NCBI GenBank assembly: GCA_007922195.1 | Contig: ML682008.1 | Coordinates: 11,231,056-11,295,055 of the forward strand | DNA length: 64,000 bases | Origin: Podocnemis expansa | Taxonomy: Eukaryota; Chordata; Testudines; Podocnemididae | Direction of reading: 5' to 3' | Shown here: positions 43,724 to 55,434 of the stretch, piece by piece | How positions within the stretch are numbered: the stretch's first letter is position 1 | How the letters are laid out: every line of letters begins with the position of its first letter | The notes under the pieces: generated by a model | The model's database searches: none | The model's input: the letters and a program-made list of their open reading frames with translations, nothing else | What the model was told of the DNA's origin: nothing | Made by a program: the position numbers and the translations under genes

Positions 43724-44701
43724 CTAGTTTAAAGCCCTCCTCACTAGGTCAGCCAGTCGGTGCCCAAATAAGCTCTTCCCCTTCCTGGACAGGTGAAGGC
43801 CATCTCTGCCTATCAATCCTCTGTCCTGAAACAGGACTCCATGGTCAAGGAAGCCAAATCCCTCCTGATGACACCATCTTCGCAGCCAGGCATTCACCTC
43901 CAGGATACATCTCTCTCTCCACAGGCCTCTAGCCTTGACTGGAAGGATTGAGGAGACCACCACTTGTGCTCCAAACTCCTTCACCCTCGCTCCCAGAGCT
44001 CTGAAGTCACCTTTGATCTGCTGAGGATCACCTCTCGCAGTATCATTGGTACCCACATGGATAAGCAGCATGGGGTAGTAGTCTGAGGGGTGGATGATTT
44101 TTGTCAATCCCTCCATTACATCTCGGATACAGGCACCTGGCAGGCAGCATACCTCTCTAGAGGCCTTGTCAGGGCAACAGATGGGTGTCTCCATTCCTCT
44201 CAGGAGTGAGTCCCCAATCACCACAACCCTACACTTCCTCTTAAGTGAGGTGGCTGTGATCTGCCCAGCCTTTGGGTTGAATGGCATCTCCTCTACCTCC
44301 TGCATCATGTCCAGCACCACATAACAGTTCCTCACCACAAGGGATGGTGGGATGTGAGCAGGCGTGGAGCACTGTCTACTGCCAGAGGTGACCAGCTGCC
44401 ACTGTCCTCCCTCTGCCATAGGCATCCCATCCATTTCCAGAGCTGTGGCAGTAGCCCTTGGCACAGGGATAGGGACCTCCTCCTTGCAGGTCTCATCATG
44501 GACACTTTCAAGGAACTTGTCCAGGGCATAGATACCCCTGAGGTGTGATACCTCCTCCTGTTGCTCTACCTGTTTCCGAAGAGATGCCACCAGAAGGCAC
44601 CTATCACATAGGCTCATTTCCCTAGCCTGATCATCAGTGGCAGGAAAATGAAGGCCACAGTCCTTGCAAATCCATACCAGGATCTGGGTGGAGATGTCCA
44701 T
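43724..44701 (-). CDS. CR1 ORF1 with SGNH esterase domain, intact frame
   Basis: This 325-codon frame has no interruption. The N-terminus holds a paired-cysteine motif (C12, C15, C32, C35), probably zinc-binding and used for nucleic acid or protein contact. Residues 157-325 form an SGNH-hydrolase/esterase-like domain: IGDSLLRG (GDS at 163-165) supplies the serine, VGTND (216-220) the asparagine, and DGLHLSRKG near residue 302 the histidine. CR1 ORF1 proteins with esterase domains are known, and a role in membrane or RNP association has been suggested. The frame is open although ORF2 is broken, which indicates a fairly young copy. Confidence 0.85.
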   Translation of the reverse strand: MDISTQILVWICKDCGLHFPATDDQAREMSLCDRCLLVASLRKQVEQQEEVSHLRGIYALDKFLESVHDETCKEEVPIPVPRATATALEMDGMPMAEGGQWQLVTSGSRQCSTPAHIPPSLVVRNCYVVLDMMQEVEEMPFNPKAGQITATSLKRKCRVVVIGDSLLRGMETPICCPDKASREVCCLPGACIRDVMEGLTKIIHPSDYYPMLLIHVGTNDTARGDPQQIKGDFRALGARVKEFGAQVVVSSILPVKARGLWRERCILEVNAWLRRWCHQEGFGFLDHGVLFQDRGLIGRDGLHLSRKGKSLFGHRLADLVRRALN

Positions 44702-45000
44702 GGACAGACAGTCTGGGTAGAAACAGAGCTAAAGGAAATAGCAGGGGCACTGGCACCAGCAGTACAGCTCCTCTTCACCATCTTGGCCTCACCAAACTCC
44801 TGCTCAAACTCCCTCGGGTCACTCTAGCAGTGGCTTTTAAAGGCCTTCTCTGCCTAGGTCAGCCCTTGCCCCTTGCTAGTCACACAGGGGGCAGGCCAAT
44901 CACAAGGCTGCTAGAGGCTGGTGATTAAATGGTGCAAACAGCCCCCACCCAATCACACAAGCACAGACCCACAACTAACAGCAATCACCTGTAGGGAAAA

Positions 45001-46588
45001 AGACACAAACACCTTTCCCCAACCTGCTCTGGTAACTCACCCCAGAGCATGGCAGTCCCTCTGACATCCTGCACCAGTCCCCCCTGACTTTCCCTCCCTT
45101 GTCCTGTCCCAGTCACTCACACCCAGAGCACAGTTATCCCACCTCATTTTGCTAGTTCTCTACCCACCCCTGCTGAGCTGGCAGGGAGATGGAGAGAGCA
45201 CTAAAATGACAAGGGAGAGGGAAAGAGGAGGAGCAGGGGTAGTGTTTTGAGGGAAAGAGGCAAAGTAGGGGTTAAGGATGTTCTGTTTGTCACAGATTGA
45301 CATTGTTGGCTGTATTAGTCAAGCACCTTTCTTGGGCATCTCTACTGTCTGGAATGTCATACAATAAGCTGCCTTGAGCAAGTTTAGATGTGTTTAACAC
45401 GCAACACAAAATGGAAATCATTTGATGCAGACATATCCCACCTTGCCACTCTCAATACCTCATAGGATGTATTCCAAAATGATTACATAATTTATTGCAA
45501 AGATTGTTAAGTGGCCAATAAGTTGAGGGATTTGGAGCAGGGAGGGGTGGGTTAGGATCCTGACTATGATATTACAAAGGACTGTCAGTAGTTCCTTGCC
45601 CTAGGGATAGTATTCTGAAAGTAGATTGCTTTAGTACTAACAGGAGCTTACCAATGCTCAATCATAAGCAATTTCCACCCAAAACAAGACAGGCACTCAT
45701 TAATGCTGTTAACTTTGACGTAGCTTGCTTTTGTTGTTTTCAGTATTCTCAATATCAGAGACTCCATGAGGAACAGCAAGGAATATAATCCATTATGGGC
45801 AACAGTGGGACTGTTTCCTCTAAAATTATACAGATCTGTCAGGAATTCTTGAAACAACTTCAATAGATCTTGAATTTTTAATATGGTTCATGAGTTCAGA
45901 GACAAATCAGTGTTTCCAAACAGTTGGCATCCTGACGTAATCTTGGATGTCAAGTTACAGAAACTGATGCAAGATGAAACAAAAATAGCTATCTTTAAAA
46001 AGAGTTATCAGAAGTGGCCAGAAAAAGAATGGCTGTTGAAAAGTAGAAAAAGGCAGATCTGCAGAAGTGGCCAGAAAGAGCAAGAGGTCACCAATGCATG
46101 AGCCTGCTTCTTCATTCTGTCCCAGGCTCTGGCAGCATAAAGGAAACAAATGCCAGTGAAGAATATCCTTGCTCTAATGTAACTTCCCAACTGATAGGGA
46201 GCTAATAGATGTCCCTACAACAACCCTCCTAGCCCCAACATAGAGGGTAGCTCGTGACACTAGGAAACATGGCTGAGCACTTTGGCTAGTCTCAGATGAT
46301 GCCACACAAAAGGTGGCAATTAGAATGGACTAAAAGTGATAGTATACTTTACAAACCCACTGTCAGCTGAGGAGATACAGGCAGGAAAACATGGGCATAA
46401 CCCTATATTAAAGCCAGATAAGGTGTAGACTCCACACTATATCATGTGCAAAGAATTGGCAAGAGGAGGCCATCCATTCACAGTTTGCAAACACTGAATT
46501 GTGACCTTCCCACAATTCTCATTTGTCTGCACACAAATCAGTCAGCATACTTTTCCTACAAATAATTCACATCCATCACAGTAATGAC
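45001..46588. other. No recognised feature
   Basis: Non-coding DNA. A 72-codon frame at 45883-46101 contains KSRKRQICRSGQKE but has no family signal, and I do not call it a gene. Confidence 0.35.
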
Positions 46589-46695
46589 ACAAACAAGGAG
46601 TTCTGTGGCACTTTTAAAGACTAACAAATTTATTTATCACATGGGCTTTCATGGGAGAAAATCCCACTTCAGACATTTTGAACATGGAAAACTTA
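46589..46695 (-). repeat. Penelope-like element fragment (family 1)
   Basis: Minus strand: TCTGAAGTGGGATTTTCTCC, then CATGAAAGCCCATGTG, ATAAATAAATTTGTTAGTC and TTTAAAAGTGCCACAGAAC. The hammerhead-like core has lost bases between CTGA and the stem. Confidence 0.65.
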
Positions 46696-47129
46696 CAGAA
46701 ACAGTAATGATACAATACATGTGGCCTTAACATCATGCAGGAAACAGTCATGAAGAGTGTCACAGCCAGCTGTAGAGAGTAATAATTGGGTGATGTTGAA
46801 CAGGAAGTTCATTAGCAGTGCTAAGACATATGACAGTTATCTTGTTTTTGGAGGTAACACAGGTAGATAGATGCAAATAGAAAGTTAATGTATAAGACAT
46901 GCAGTACATGGTTCAACATGCCCACAAAAACCAAGTAGTACTATTAAAAACAAGTTCTCAGTAGGGATCAGGGGATTCTAAACTTAAGACTACCATTGCC
47001 CAGGCTGTGACCACTCTGACAACTGAGAACTAAATTTCACATGAAATGCCTCTACCTCATCCCCCACTACACCCTTGTGTACCTGTTGTGTCTTGTCCTA
47101 ATGCTAAGCCATGTATTTCTGGAGCAGGG

Positions 47130-47515
47130 ATAGTCTGTTATAGAATATAGGGCTGGAAGGTATCTCATGAAGTTTAGTCCAACCACCCTGCTAAAAGCAG
47201 GATTACTCCCACCAAATCAGCCTAGCCAGTGTATTGTCTAACTGGACCTTAAATATCTCCAAAGATAGAGATCCTGCCACCTCCCTAGGCAACCCATTCC
47301 AGTGCTTTACCACCCTCCTAGTGAGAAGTTTTTCCTAAAATCCACCTTAGATCTTCCCAGCTGCAACTTGAAACCATTGCTCCTTGTTCTGTCCTGTCAT
47401 CACTGAGACTAGCCTGGCTCCCTCCTCTTTGGAGCATCCTTTCAAGTAGTTGAAGGTTGCCATCAAATCCCCCTCCTCAGTCTTCTCTTCTGCAGACTAA
47501 AGCACGTTATACAGT
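47130..47515 (-). repeat. CR1 3' fragment
   Basis: Matches the 3' end of the CR1 at 40478 in order and orientation: AGGGCTGGAAGGTATCTCAT, GGACCTTAAATATCTCCAAAG, CACCTCCCTAGGCAACCCA and TTCAAGTAGTTGAAGGTTGC. It is older, with small deletions, and is truncated at its 5' side near 47515. Confidence 0.85.
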
Positions 47516-48405
47516 GCTGTGCTGTTCCCTGATGTGGGCCTCTTAGCAATATTGAAATAAGTAACCATAGATACTATTCATAAAACAGCAACAATCCACT
47601 GAGCATGAACACACCATGCATGTATATTCCAATCCAGCATATTATTTTGACTTCATGTAGATGAGCTCAAGGTGAAGCATGTGTAGTAACTCTGGCCTCA
47701 GCACTAGACCCTTCTGTAGTTTTGAGTTATTGAAATGTAGGGCATACAGCAGTGATTGATGCCTGATCCCAGAATGCCATGAGAAGGGACCAGTCAGGGT
47801 GAAGTTGAAGTGATGGGAAAGGGCTTGGATGACATTCAAAAAAAGTTGCAAAAAACTTTGAGGAGCAGGAAGAAGATAGAAGGATTTAGATGCTGAGTTA
47901 GTGGATGAACTGAAGCTGGGGTAGGAGGTAAGGTCAGAAAAATGAAAGAATGACAGGAGACAAAAAGGAAGGGTCTTGAAAGTGGGAGGAAAGGAAAAAG
48001 GAAGAGTTCTCATCAAGAAAAGCAGAAAAGACACAGAAGCAGTTATGTCAGCAGACCCTATGAGAAAAATTTTATGCACATACTCAACAGAGAGTATCAA
48101 GAAGAAAGAAGACAAAGAAAATATAAGTGGTGAAATAAGATTTGACTGAAGTTACTTAAGAGGTAAACAGGTCATGAAAACAATAAACCCAACCTGAGAT
48201 CTGAAGTACAGGTACAGAGAGAATGACTGCTTGAACATCTACTGAAGGAAAACTATGCAAAGACACATGATGGACAAATGAGGATCACTAGATGAAAAAC
48301 AGCCATAGGTGTATCAACATGCCAAAGAGAAGCAAAGGATAAGTCTGGAAGAGGATTTCTCTCTCCCTCCAGCAGTTTTTTTTTTCCCCCCCCTAAGGTA
48401 AATTT
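47516..48405. other. No recognised gene, purine-rich tract
   Basis: The plus strand is purine-rich at 47800-48120, which leaves a 157-codon frame open on the minus strand. It is rich in F, L and S and has no domain signal. I treat it as a by-product of composition. Confidence 0.4.
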
Positions 48406-48409
48406 TTTT

Positions 48410-48530
48410 CCCCCACTGTCTGGCATCTGATAAAGTGGGACTTCACTCACAAAAGTTCATACAAAAAATACATTTGTTAGTGTTTAAAAGTACTAGAAGA
48501 TTCCTTGTTTGTTTTGCTTCTACTTACAGT
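48410..48530 (+). repeat. Penelope-like element fragment (family 1)
   Basis: TCTGGCATCTGATAAAGTGG then GACTTCACTCACAAAAG, TACATTTGTTAGTGTTTAAA and GAAGATTCCTTGTTTGTTTT. CTGATAA and AAAAG correspond to the hammerhead core words CTGANGA and GAAA in a decayed state. Confidence 0.55.
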
Positions 48531-48884
48531 TTACTTTAACAGCTTCAGGGACCTTGCAGTCTCAGACACAAAAAGAGCAGAGCCCATAACCAACCCTCAC
48601 TAGCTTTTCCCTATTTCAATTCACCTCTGCATTTCTCTCCTGAGAACTGTTTGTAGCCCCTGGCTAATGAAGCTGGCAGTTGTTCCCTATTGGCCCACTA
48701 AGGGCACGCTTACTCATCTGGCTGCAATTCCCTTTCCTTAATTGGGGGTCATGTAAGAAAGGGCTGGCTCAGCTTTCCTTTGCCTAGCACCCTGTCACAC
48801 CTTATTAAGCTGTAAAATTGGACCTTGACAGATTTCTAGACCCATCCCTTGCCCTCATGGCAGAACTAAGTATTGTCTAGACTA

Positions 48885-49900
48885 GGGGTTCCCAAAAATT
48901 TCAAGGCTGGGGACCCTCTTCTATGGGAAAAAAAAAACTTTGCAGGTCCCTGGGGGAAGTCAGGCACTGCCTCCATGTGCAGAATTTGGCCTGCATGGGG
49001 CAGAATCTGACCTGTGCTGCTCTCCTGTTGGGGAGAAGGAGCTGCTGTGGCCATGGGGAGCTGGGAACCACCACGGCCATAGCCCCCTGCCTCTGCCCCC
49101 CCAGTGTTCCCTGCCCGCCCACCCATTCTCTGCCCCTTCCCCCACTGGCTCCCTGTCCCCAGTGCCCCCTTACCTGGTCACCAGAGCTGCTGGGACCTGA
49201 CCACCCCCCAGGCTACTCTCCTTGAGTGTGTTATGCATGCTCAGGGCAGAAGTTTTAAAAACTCCCAGCCGGGGGGAAGCACCCTGATGGCTGGAAACCT
49301 GGGTCTCTGTGGCAATCGGAGACCCCAGCAGCATCCAGCCCCAGCTCCCAACCTCTCTGTGGCCCCTCAGAGCACCCTGCAGCCCTCCATGGGTCCACAG
49401 AGATTCCACAACCTTCCCTGGTCGTTTATTCTATTGCTTAATGACCCCGGCAGAAAATTATTCCTAAAGTCAAACATAAACTGCCTTTCCAAAATTTAAG
49501 CCTGTTGCTTCTTGTCCTCTCTTCAGAGGTTAATGAAAACAATTTTTCAACCTCCTCCTTGTAACAATCTTCTAAGTACTGGAAAACTGTTAGCATGTCT
49601 CTTCTCAGAATTCTCTTCTCCAGACTAAATAAATGCATTCTTTTCAATCTTCCCAAACAGATCATGTTTTCCAGAAGGCAGCAGGGAGCCAGATCTCCCC
49701 CTCCCACCCCGAAAAATGCATCTGAGCATGCTCAGGGGCAGGGGAGGAGATTTTAAATTCCCCCAGCTGCAGCCCCAGCCTGGAGCCCAGATGAATGTTC
49801 TTTCAGGGACAGGTAGGGTCTGGGCTGCCGGCCATGTGCCCTCAAAAACTAGACATCAGGGGCTTTGCCCTGGTTGCGCCCCCCAGTTACGGCCCTGTGT
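48885..49900. mobile_element. GC-rich hAT-like block split by a LINE fragment
   Basis: Begins with CTAGGGGTTCCCAAAAATTT, a hAT-like terminus, and continues as GC-rich non-coding DNA. A LINE fragment (49405-49680) lies inside. A matching right terminus was not found, so the right end is uncertain. Long frames on both strands are spurious. Confidence 0.4.
49405..49680 (-). repeat. CR1-related LINE 3' fragment
   Basis: Minus-strand frame 49707-49438 reads LFSLEKRILRRDMLTVFQYL and RSNRLKFWKG, the C-terminal domain of CR1 ORF2 (compare [20 protein letters not shown] at 41 kb). It is a different and older CR1 lineage. Confidence 0.75.
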
Positions 49901-50825
49901 GTGCCCTACAAAGAGTAAGAGAAATAAGAATAAATGAGGAATAAGAATCATGACAATCCAGAGTAATAGAGGAACATGTGTTGTGCACTGCAATTTGATT
50001 GCACCCTTCCAGCTCTGCAAATGCTTTCAGTTCATAAAAATCTCCTAAGATCCACTAGAGGGCTAGAGGCCACAGGAGTACAATTTTCACAGCTTAGAAA
50101 ATGAGCTGTCCTGTAAAAATCCTTCATTTTCTGTTCTTTTAATCACTTTCCCCTGTACAAGATCAGTTCTTTCATAGTATTAGTTAGGCAAGGGAAGACA
50201 AATAAGGACTGTGTAATGAATCAGCTAAGTAGGCAACTAACACTCAGAACAACACCTTCGCCTCACTAATCTGTGTCCCCTCAGGTTGATCACTCATGCT
50301 CATTCTCTTCCCCTTGGCAGCAAAAAGCCAGGACCAACTGGACTTGATCCTTGGAAATCTGCATATTCCTATTTGCTTTTAGTAGATGATTGATCTAGAA
50401 TTTGCACCCCAGGAGGCCTGAAGAGGCCTAAAACTTGGTTGGATAGCCCAAGGGGCCTAAAGAAGAACTCTTATTGTTTCACTATGAAGTCACAGTTCAA
50501 ACTGACATGGCTTAAGTCTGAGAGGGTTGAGTTATCTTCTGACTTGACCCCAACCCTTCCATCTGAATCTGAACCAACACCTCTGCCACTGCCTCCTGCC
50601 CATGGAGCTGGCTCTCCTCCTTCCATCCGTAAGGTTGGTGTCATGATGCCTGCCCTCTGTAGCACATACACATTGCAGGAGTGAGTGGCATTGTTTTGTA
50701 GAGTTTCTATTGAGGGCAATATAATGAAATGGTCTACCTTTTGTGAGTATTCCAACCAGGAAGTAAGCAGACTATTAAACATTGACCAGGGCTTATGTCA
50801 TTTAGATGTTTTCAGGGGCTTAGAG

Positions 50826-51293
50826 CAGTGGTTCTCAACCACTGTATTGTAACACATTACAGCAGTGGTTGTCAAACTTAGGGTCAGGACCCAGTACTGG
50901 GTCGCAGACCCTTAGGCACTGGATCGCAGAACACTTGCTGCCACTTCCAAAGATTAGAGTGCATTGCTCAAAGATGTAGTTGCTGGGTCACAAGTATAAA
51001 TGATTTTTTTTAACTGGGTCCTGAGGAAAAAAGTTTGAAAACCACTGCATTACAGTGTTGCTCATGTGTATAAGAGTGTTGGGGAGCCAGTCCCCATGAG
51101 AAGATGGAGAGCAGCAACAGCTGTAGATTCTTGGCAGGGAGGCTGGGTTTGGGTGTCAGGGGCAAGGACCTTGGCATCAATAGTGGGTGGGTTGGTGGCA
51201 GCAGCAGGGGGCTTGGCAGCAGTGGGGGACACTGTGTCACACACAATTGTGCACACCATCATGTCACAACACAAAAAAGCTTGAGAACCTCTG
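50826..51293. mobile_element. Non-autonomous hAT element (outer, hosts a second hAT)
   Basis: The ends CAGTGGTTCTCAACC and CTTGAGAACCTCTG are inverted repeats. The 8-bp flanks GCTTAGAG (50818-50825) and GGTTAGAC (51294-51301) agree in 6 positions. It is interrupted at 50863-51047 by a younger relative. Confidence 0.75.
50863..51047. mobile_element. Short non-autonomous hAT element (inner), perfect duplication
   Basis: CATTACAG at 50855-50862 and 51048-51055 flanks the element. Its ends CAGTGGTTGTCAAAC and GTTTGAAAACCACTG are inverted repeats. Sibling of 29435-29622. Confidence 0.9.
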
Positions 51294-51329
51294 GGTTAGA
51301 CAAAACTTCCAAATGCTGTCGTCCTCCAT

Positions 51330-51990
51330 TCCACATGTATGTTATTTAGTACCTCCAGAACTGTTCCTGTTCCTTCTAGAGCTGAATTGATCAAACTTCC
51401 TTTTGTCTTCTTTGGAGGAGTGTTTGGCCAGAGTTGGGTCTCTATCCACCTCTTCCATCCTATAAACAGAAGTGCAATATATTTGGTACATTGTATCTGT
51501 ATGGATGAAATGTTCATGGAGGTTAGGTCTATCACTGCTTTCTTTAAAGAGTAAGTGGGATCTATTATTAATCATGTTTTGACATCTTCCTTCACTATGC
51601 AAGGACCGATGTTAATTTGTTCAGACTTGAATACCCATAGGGTGGTAAAAGTTTTATTAAAATTAATAGAGCCAATAGTTCTCCATACCCCACTGCTTCT
51701 TTTTCTGGTTATATCTAACCAAGCTTTACACCAATCAGAAAATGAAGTTTGATTTACATCATTCTTCTCACACCTATGGTATTGTTCTCTTACTTGTTCA
51801 TACCAAGGTGCACATAGGTTTTAACCATTCCTTGACCCACCTTTTGGCTGAGGTATACAATGAATTGTTGTCCTCATATATCCTTCTCATGGAGGAACAA
51901 TACTAAATAAAACATTGGCTAATTTAACATCATTGTGGGCTGTAGTAGTTTCACATGGGTCCTCCTGCTGTTCAAGTCTTTCACTCACCA
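51330..51990 (-). pseudogene. env: ERV-2 env fragment
   Basis: The sequence at 51350-51420 parallels 20-90 of ERV-1: GAACTGTTCCTGTTCCTTCT against CAATCCTGTTCCTGCTCCTC on the plus strand. Minus-strand pieces such as MYQIYCTSVYRMEEVDR belong to the transmembrane/surface boundary region. Stops and frame changes are frequent. The fragment ends at the hAT element 50826-51293. Confidence 0.6.
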
Positions 51991-52205
51991 AATCATGCAC
52001 AGACATCAGCTTTATGCTTCCCCCCAAGTGCTCTTTATTTCTCTAACATAACCCACCACTAGTTCCTGGTTTATATACATACAGTTTAGCAGGCCTCACT
52101 ACCCAGCCACAAGCACAATAAGCATAGCTTCTGCAGCAGTTTTTCTGAGGCTAGCTATTTGTGATTCCCCTCTTCACATCCTTAGGCTGAGCTTTTAAGA
52201 AGCCT

Positions 52206-53012
52206 TAGAATCATAGAATCATAGGGTTGGAAGGGACCTCACAGGTCATCTAGTCCAACCCCCTGCCAGAGGCAGGACCACTCCCGCTTAAACCATCCCA
52301 GTCAGGGTTTTGTCCAGCCGGGCCTTCAACACCTCCAAAGATGGAGACTCCACCACCTCCCTTGGCAGCTCATTCCGAGGCTTCACCACTCTCCTAGTAA
52401 AAAAGTTTTTTCTAATATCCAGCCTTGACCTCCCTAACCACAACTTGAGACCATCGCTCCTCGTTCTGTCCTCTGTTGTTACCGAGAACAGTCGAGCTCC
52501 ATCTTCCTTAGAGCATCCCTTCAAGTAGTTGAAGGTTGCTATCGAATCCCCCCTCAATCTTCTCTTCTGCAGATTAAATAAGCCTAATGCTTTCAGTCTT
52601 TCCTCATAGGGGTTGTGCTCCAGCCCTTTAATCATTTTGGTTGCCCTCCGCTGAACTCTCTCTAGCATGTCCCTGTCCTTTTTGTAGTGGGGAGCCTAAA
52701 ACTGAACACAGTATTCTAGATGTGGCCTCACCAGTGCAGAATAGAGGGGAATGATCACATCCCTTGATCTGCTGGTAATACTTCTTTTGATGCAGCCCAG
52801 TATGCCATTGGCCTTTTTGGCAGCAAGAGCACACTGCTGACTCATATCTAGCTTCCCATCCACCATGACCCCCAGGTCCTTTTCTACACTGCTGCTACTT
52901 AACTGAATGTTTCCCAGCCTGTAGTGGTGCATGGGTTTTTTCCGTCCCACATGCAGGATTTTACGCTTGTCCTTACTGAAGCTCATAAGATTTCTATTGA
53001 CCCACTGTTCCT
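52206..53012 (-). repeat. CR1 3' half, young copy, inside ERV-2
   Basis: Almost identical to the 3' end of the CR1 at 40478-41290, including the tail motif TAGAATCATAGAATCATAG. It is truncated in the RT C-terminal domain. Minus-strand frames 52986-52696 and 52668-52288 encode the ORF2 C-terminus. Confidence 0.9.
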
Positions 53013-53244
53013 TAACAAGTTCTGCAGCTGCTCCTGGTTAGCTCATCTTGGCAGGTTTACACAGCCTGCGCCAATCACTGCTAATTAGGGTCACAGTAGC
53101 AAGAGGCGAACTAGCCTAGTTGCTCCCACCCCCATTTTATCACTACCGTCTTCCTTTCCTCCTTTATCCACTGTGGGGCATTTCTTGCTACAAAATCACA
53201 GGAGATATTTTCTTTTAAGATCAGGGTGCAATTATCAAGTTGCA

Positions 53245-53475
53245 GCTGGGAAGGTTGAGGTTGGATATTAGAAAAAGCCTTTTCACTAGGAGAGTGGTGA
53301 AGCACTGGAATGGGTTACCTAGGGAGGTGGTGGAATCTCCATCTCTGGAAACTTTTAAGATCCAGTTGGATAAAACCCAGGCTGGGATGATTTAGAGGGA
53401 GTGGTCCTGCTTGTAGCAGGGATTTGGCCTAGATGACCTCATGAGGTCCCTTCCAGCCCCAATATTCTGTGATTC
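53245..53475 (+). repeat. CR1 3' fragment, plus orientation
   Basis: GGTTGGATATTAGAAAAAGC, CCTTTTCACTAGGAGAGTGG, GGGAGGTGGTGGAATCTCC and ATGACCTCATGAGGTCCCTT mark the CR1 3' end. It faces the copy at 52206-53012 tail away from tail. Confidence 0.85.
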
Positions 53476-53749
53476 AGTTCTCTGGGATGCCATATGCAAA
53501 CCTCTCCTCCTTTATACCACAACAAGAGCTTATCTCTTCCTGGGCCATCATTCGTAATTGACATTCTCTGCTGTACATGTGCCATATCTATTACGTATAC
53601 CCCATGTTATCCCTTTACTCATCCAGATCCTCTGATAGTTTTATTCATTCAAAATTTTGGCAATCTGTATGTTTTCCCCCTCATCCCATGGGTTGGATTT
53701 AGCTACCCAATGAATATGGTCTGTTTTACATTTATTAACCCTGTATGAT

Positions 53750-54165
53750 GGGCTAAAGTCCATCCTTTCTAACTTGCATTTAAGGACCAAAGCTCCCAGC
53801 CATGGGCGACACACCAAGGCTCCCCCACTATCCACCTCTCACTGACGGCACCACTTTTGACCATGGGTAAATCTCAAGTGACCTTGCCACCGAAAGAAAA
53901 CTGCCTGGAAAGGCAGCCCCTGCTGGAGCAAAAAAAGCAGCTAACCCAGGTGCTTTTGGTGGCAGCTCTTCAAAAGGCACCCCACTGCCACAGCAGAGCT
54001 GTGACTGCTCTACACTTCAGAGGGCTGAGGGCCAGCAGCCTGTGGCTGCAGCCCCCAGGATTGGGGGGTGGAGGGGCCTTTCAGCAGCAGACTGCTAGCC
54101 TGTGACACACTCAGCTGCTGTCCCATGATACTCGTGTCACAACACAGTGGTTGAAAACCACTGTA
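53750..54165. mobile_element. hAT-like element, right end clear
   Basis: The right end ACACAGTGGTTGAAAACCAC resembles the ends of the short hAT elements at 29435 and 50863. The GC-rich body has no coding signal. The left end is not found, so the start is approximate. Confidence 0.45.
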
Positions 54166-54479
54166 CTAGATTACATTGCTATTCTCTAGTTGTAGCTGCT
54201 CTTCCTTATTTATTTGATGAGTTCACTTTCATCCTGTTAACTCTTGTGCGGGGAGATTATGAGAATTCAAAGTTTCCCATGGCTTTAAGAGGGCAAATGC
54301 AATAAAACACCTGTGAGAGCTTTCTACAACAGATGTTTTACCTGATTTAGTCAGTATTAGAAAACTCACATCTCTCATCAACCCCATTGTAACTTCAACT
54401 ATCTTATTATCCTCTAAATGCAGCAAAGTAAAAGCACAACTAACACTACTGTTTTGGATAACAGTTTGGTTAGCAAAAC

Positions 54480-54615
54480 CAGCGAGAGTTCTGGGGCACC
54501 TTAAAGCCTAACAGAGTTCTTTGGGCATAAGCTTTCGTGGGCTTCAACCCACTTCGTCAGATGGAATGAGGACTCTCATTTTTGCTGTATACAGAATAAC
54601 ATGGCTTCCCTTCTG
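54480..54615 (-). repeat. Penelope-like fragment with well-kept hammerhead-like core
   Basis: On the minus strand CTGACGA (54560-54554) is followed by AGTGGGTTGAAGCCCAC, GAAA (54536-54533) and GCTTATGCCC. The AGTGGG and CCCAC strands pair well around a short loop, and GC..GC can close the next stem. This is the clearest ribozyme-like copy in the window. Stem I was not established. Confidence 0.6.
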
Positions 54616-54790
54616 GAAATTTTCACTGGTCTGGTTAGGTTTGGTCCACTGGATTGTTGCTGTCATCTTTGTAATTTCCAGATTCATGCCACAATAGTAG
54701 AATCCCCATAACTGCTAATACCCAGATGAGCCAAGATGAACATAGCTGCATCATCCACCACTTGACTTTTCTGTTTCTCTAAGACCTAAG
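54600..54790 (-). pseudogene. env: ERV-2 env leader (signal-anchor region)
   Basis: A frame with a hydrophobic run, LIWVLAVMGILLLW, corresponds in position and character to the start of env in ERV-1. It is cut off at its 3' side by the Penelope-like fragment. Confidence 0.5.
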
Positions 54791-54959
54791 AACAAGAGAT
54801 TCTCTTTTTCTTTTAAAATATACCTAACAACTATCATATCAAATTTAACGAAAGCCTTATTTATCTAAATTTTAACTACCAGTACAATTTATGTAATTTT
54901 GACAAATAACTACTCATGTATTTTTAAGTAACTCAGCAGAAACCTCTCTCCCATTTCCT

Positions 54960-55434
54960 ATGTGAATCAAACAGTACATCAAAATAATGATATCAACTTT
55001 GATAACACCATGTGCCCCTACCCCTCAGTCCATCAATCCCTTTCGCATCTCCCTCAACTCTATTCTCCCCAAACTGACTGAAATAGGCCTGGTGAGAGGC
55101 ATGGGGACTGTTCCTCCTCCTCCCCGGCCCCGTTCATTCCTTTGACTCATACTGTATCAAATAAAAATTTACCACTGTTGTCAAAATAGAAATGCTTGAT
55201 CCTTCATCCAGACAGCATCACTTCCACCTCTGCTCCATTCATCCAGCTGGGGACTAAAGGCCTTCCCAGTAGTTCCAGAAGTAATAGGGAAATCGTTAAT
55301 GGTAAGTCCTCCTGAATTTCTTCAATGTCCTCCTTTTCTATATCTAATAGTCCTTCCAATTGTGTGTTTAATAATTCTGAAATATCCAGCTCATTTAAAT
55401 TATCAGTGTCCTCGAACCAACACTGTCCTGCCAT
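54960..55434 (-). pseudogene. Retropepsin-like accessory gene of ERV-2, second unit
   Basis: The start at 55434 lies in AAGAGAAGAATGGCAG, the same context as copy D in ERV-1. The leader is acidic (LLDIEKEDIEEIQEDLP). The 3' part, in another frame, shows RPISVSLGRIEL and HGVIKVDIIIL, which take the places of THPIQVCIGRRQV and GTLGEDLLL in copy D. The catalytic-loop part is unclear. Frame changes make it non-functional. Confidence 0.55.

Larger units (their letters stand above)
40478..45000 (-). mobile_element. CR1 LINE, nearly full length
   Basis: The 3' end lies at the left, with the typical ATCATAGAATCATAGGGTTG tail motif (minus strand ATGATTCTATGAT). ORF1 is at 44701-43724 and ORF2 at about 43370-40554. 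The sequence upstream of ORF1, to about 45000, is probably 5' untranslated region. The 5' end is not fixed by a duplication. CR1 elements copy themselves by target-primed reverse transcription and usually truncate at the 5' end, so a copy this long is uncommon. Confidence 0.9.

Noticed and set aside
45883..46101. 72-codon plus frame with lysine-rich product
   Set aside because: Short, isolated and without homologous context or codon signal.
47642..48115. 157-codon open frame on the minus strand
   Set aside because: The plus strand is purine-rich here, so stops are rare on the other strand. The product is rich in F, L and S, has no domain signal and no neighbours that make sense of it.
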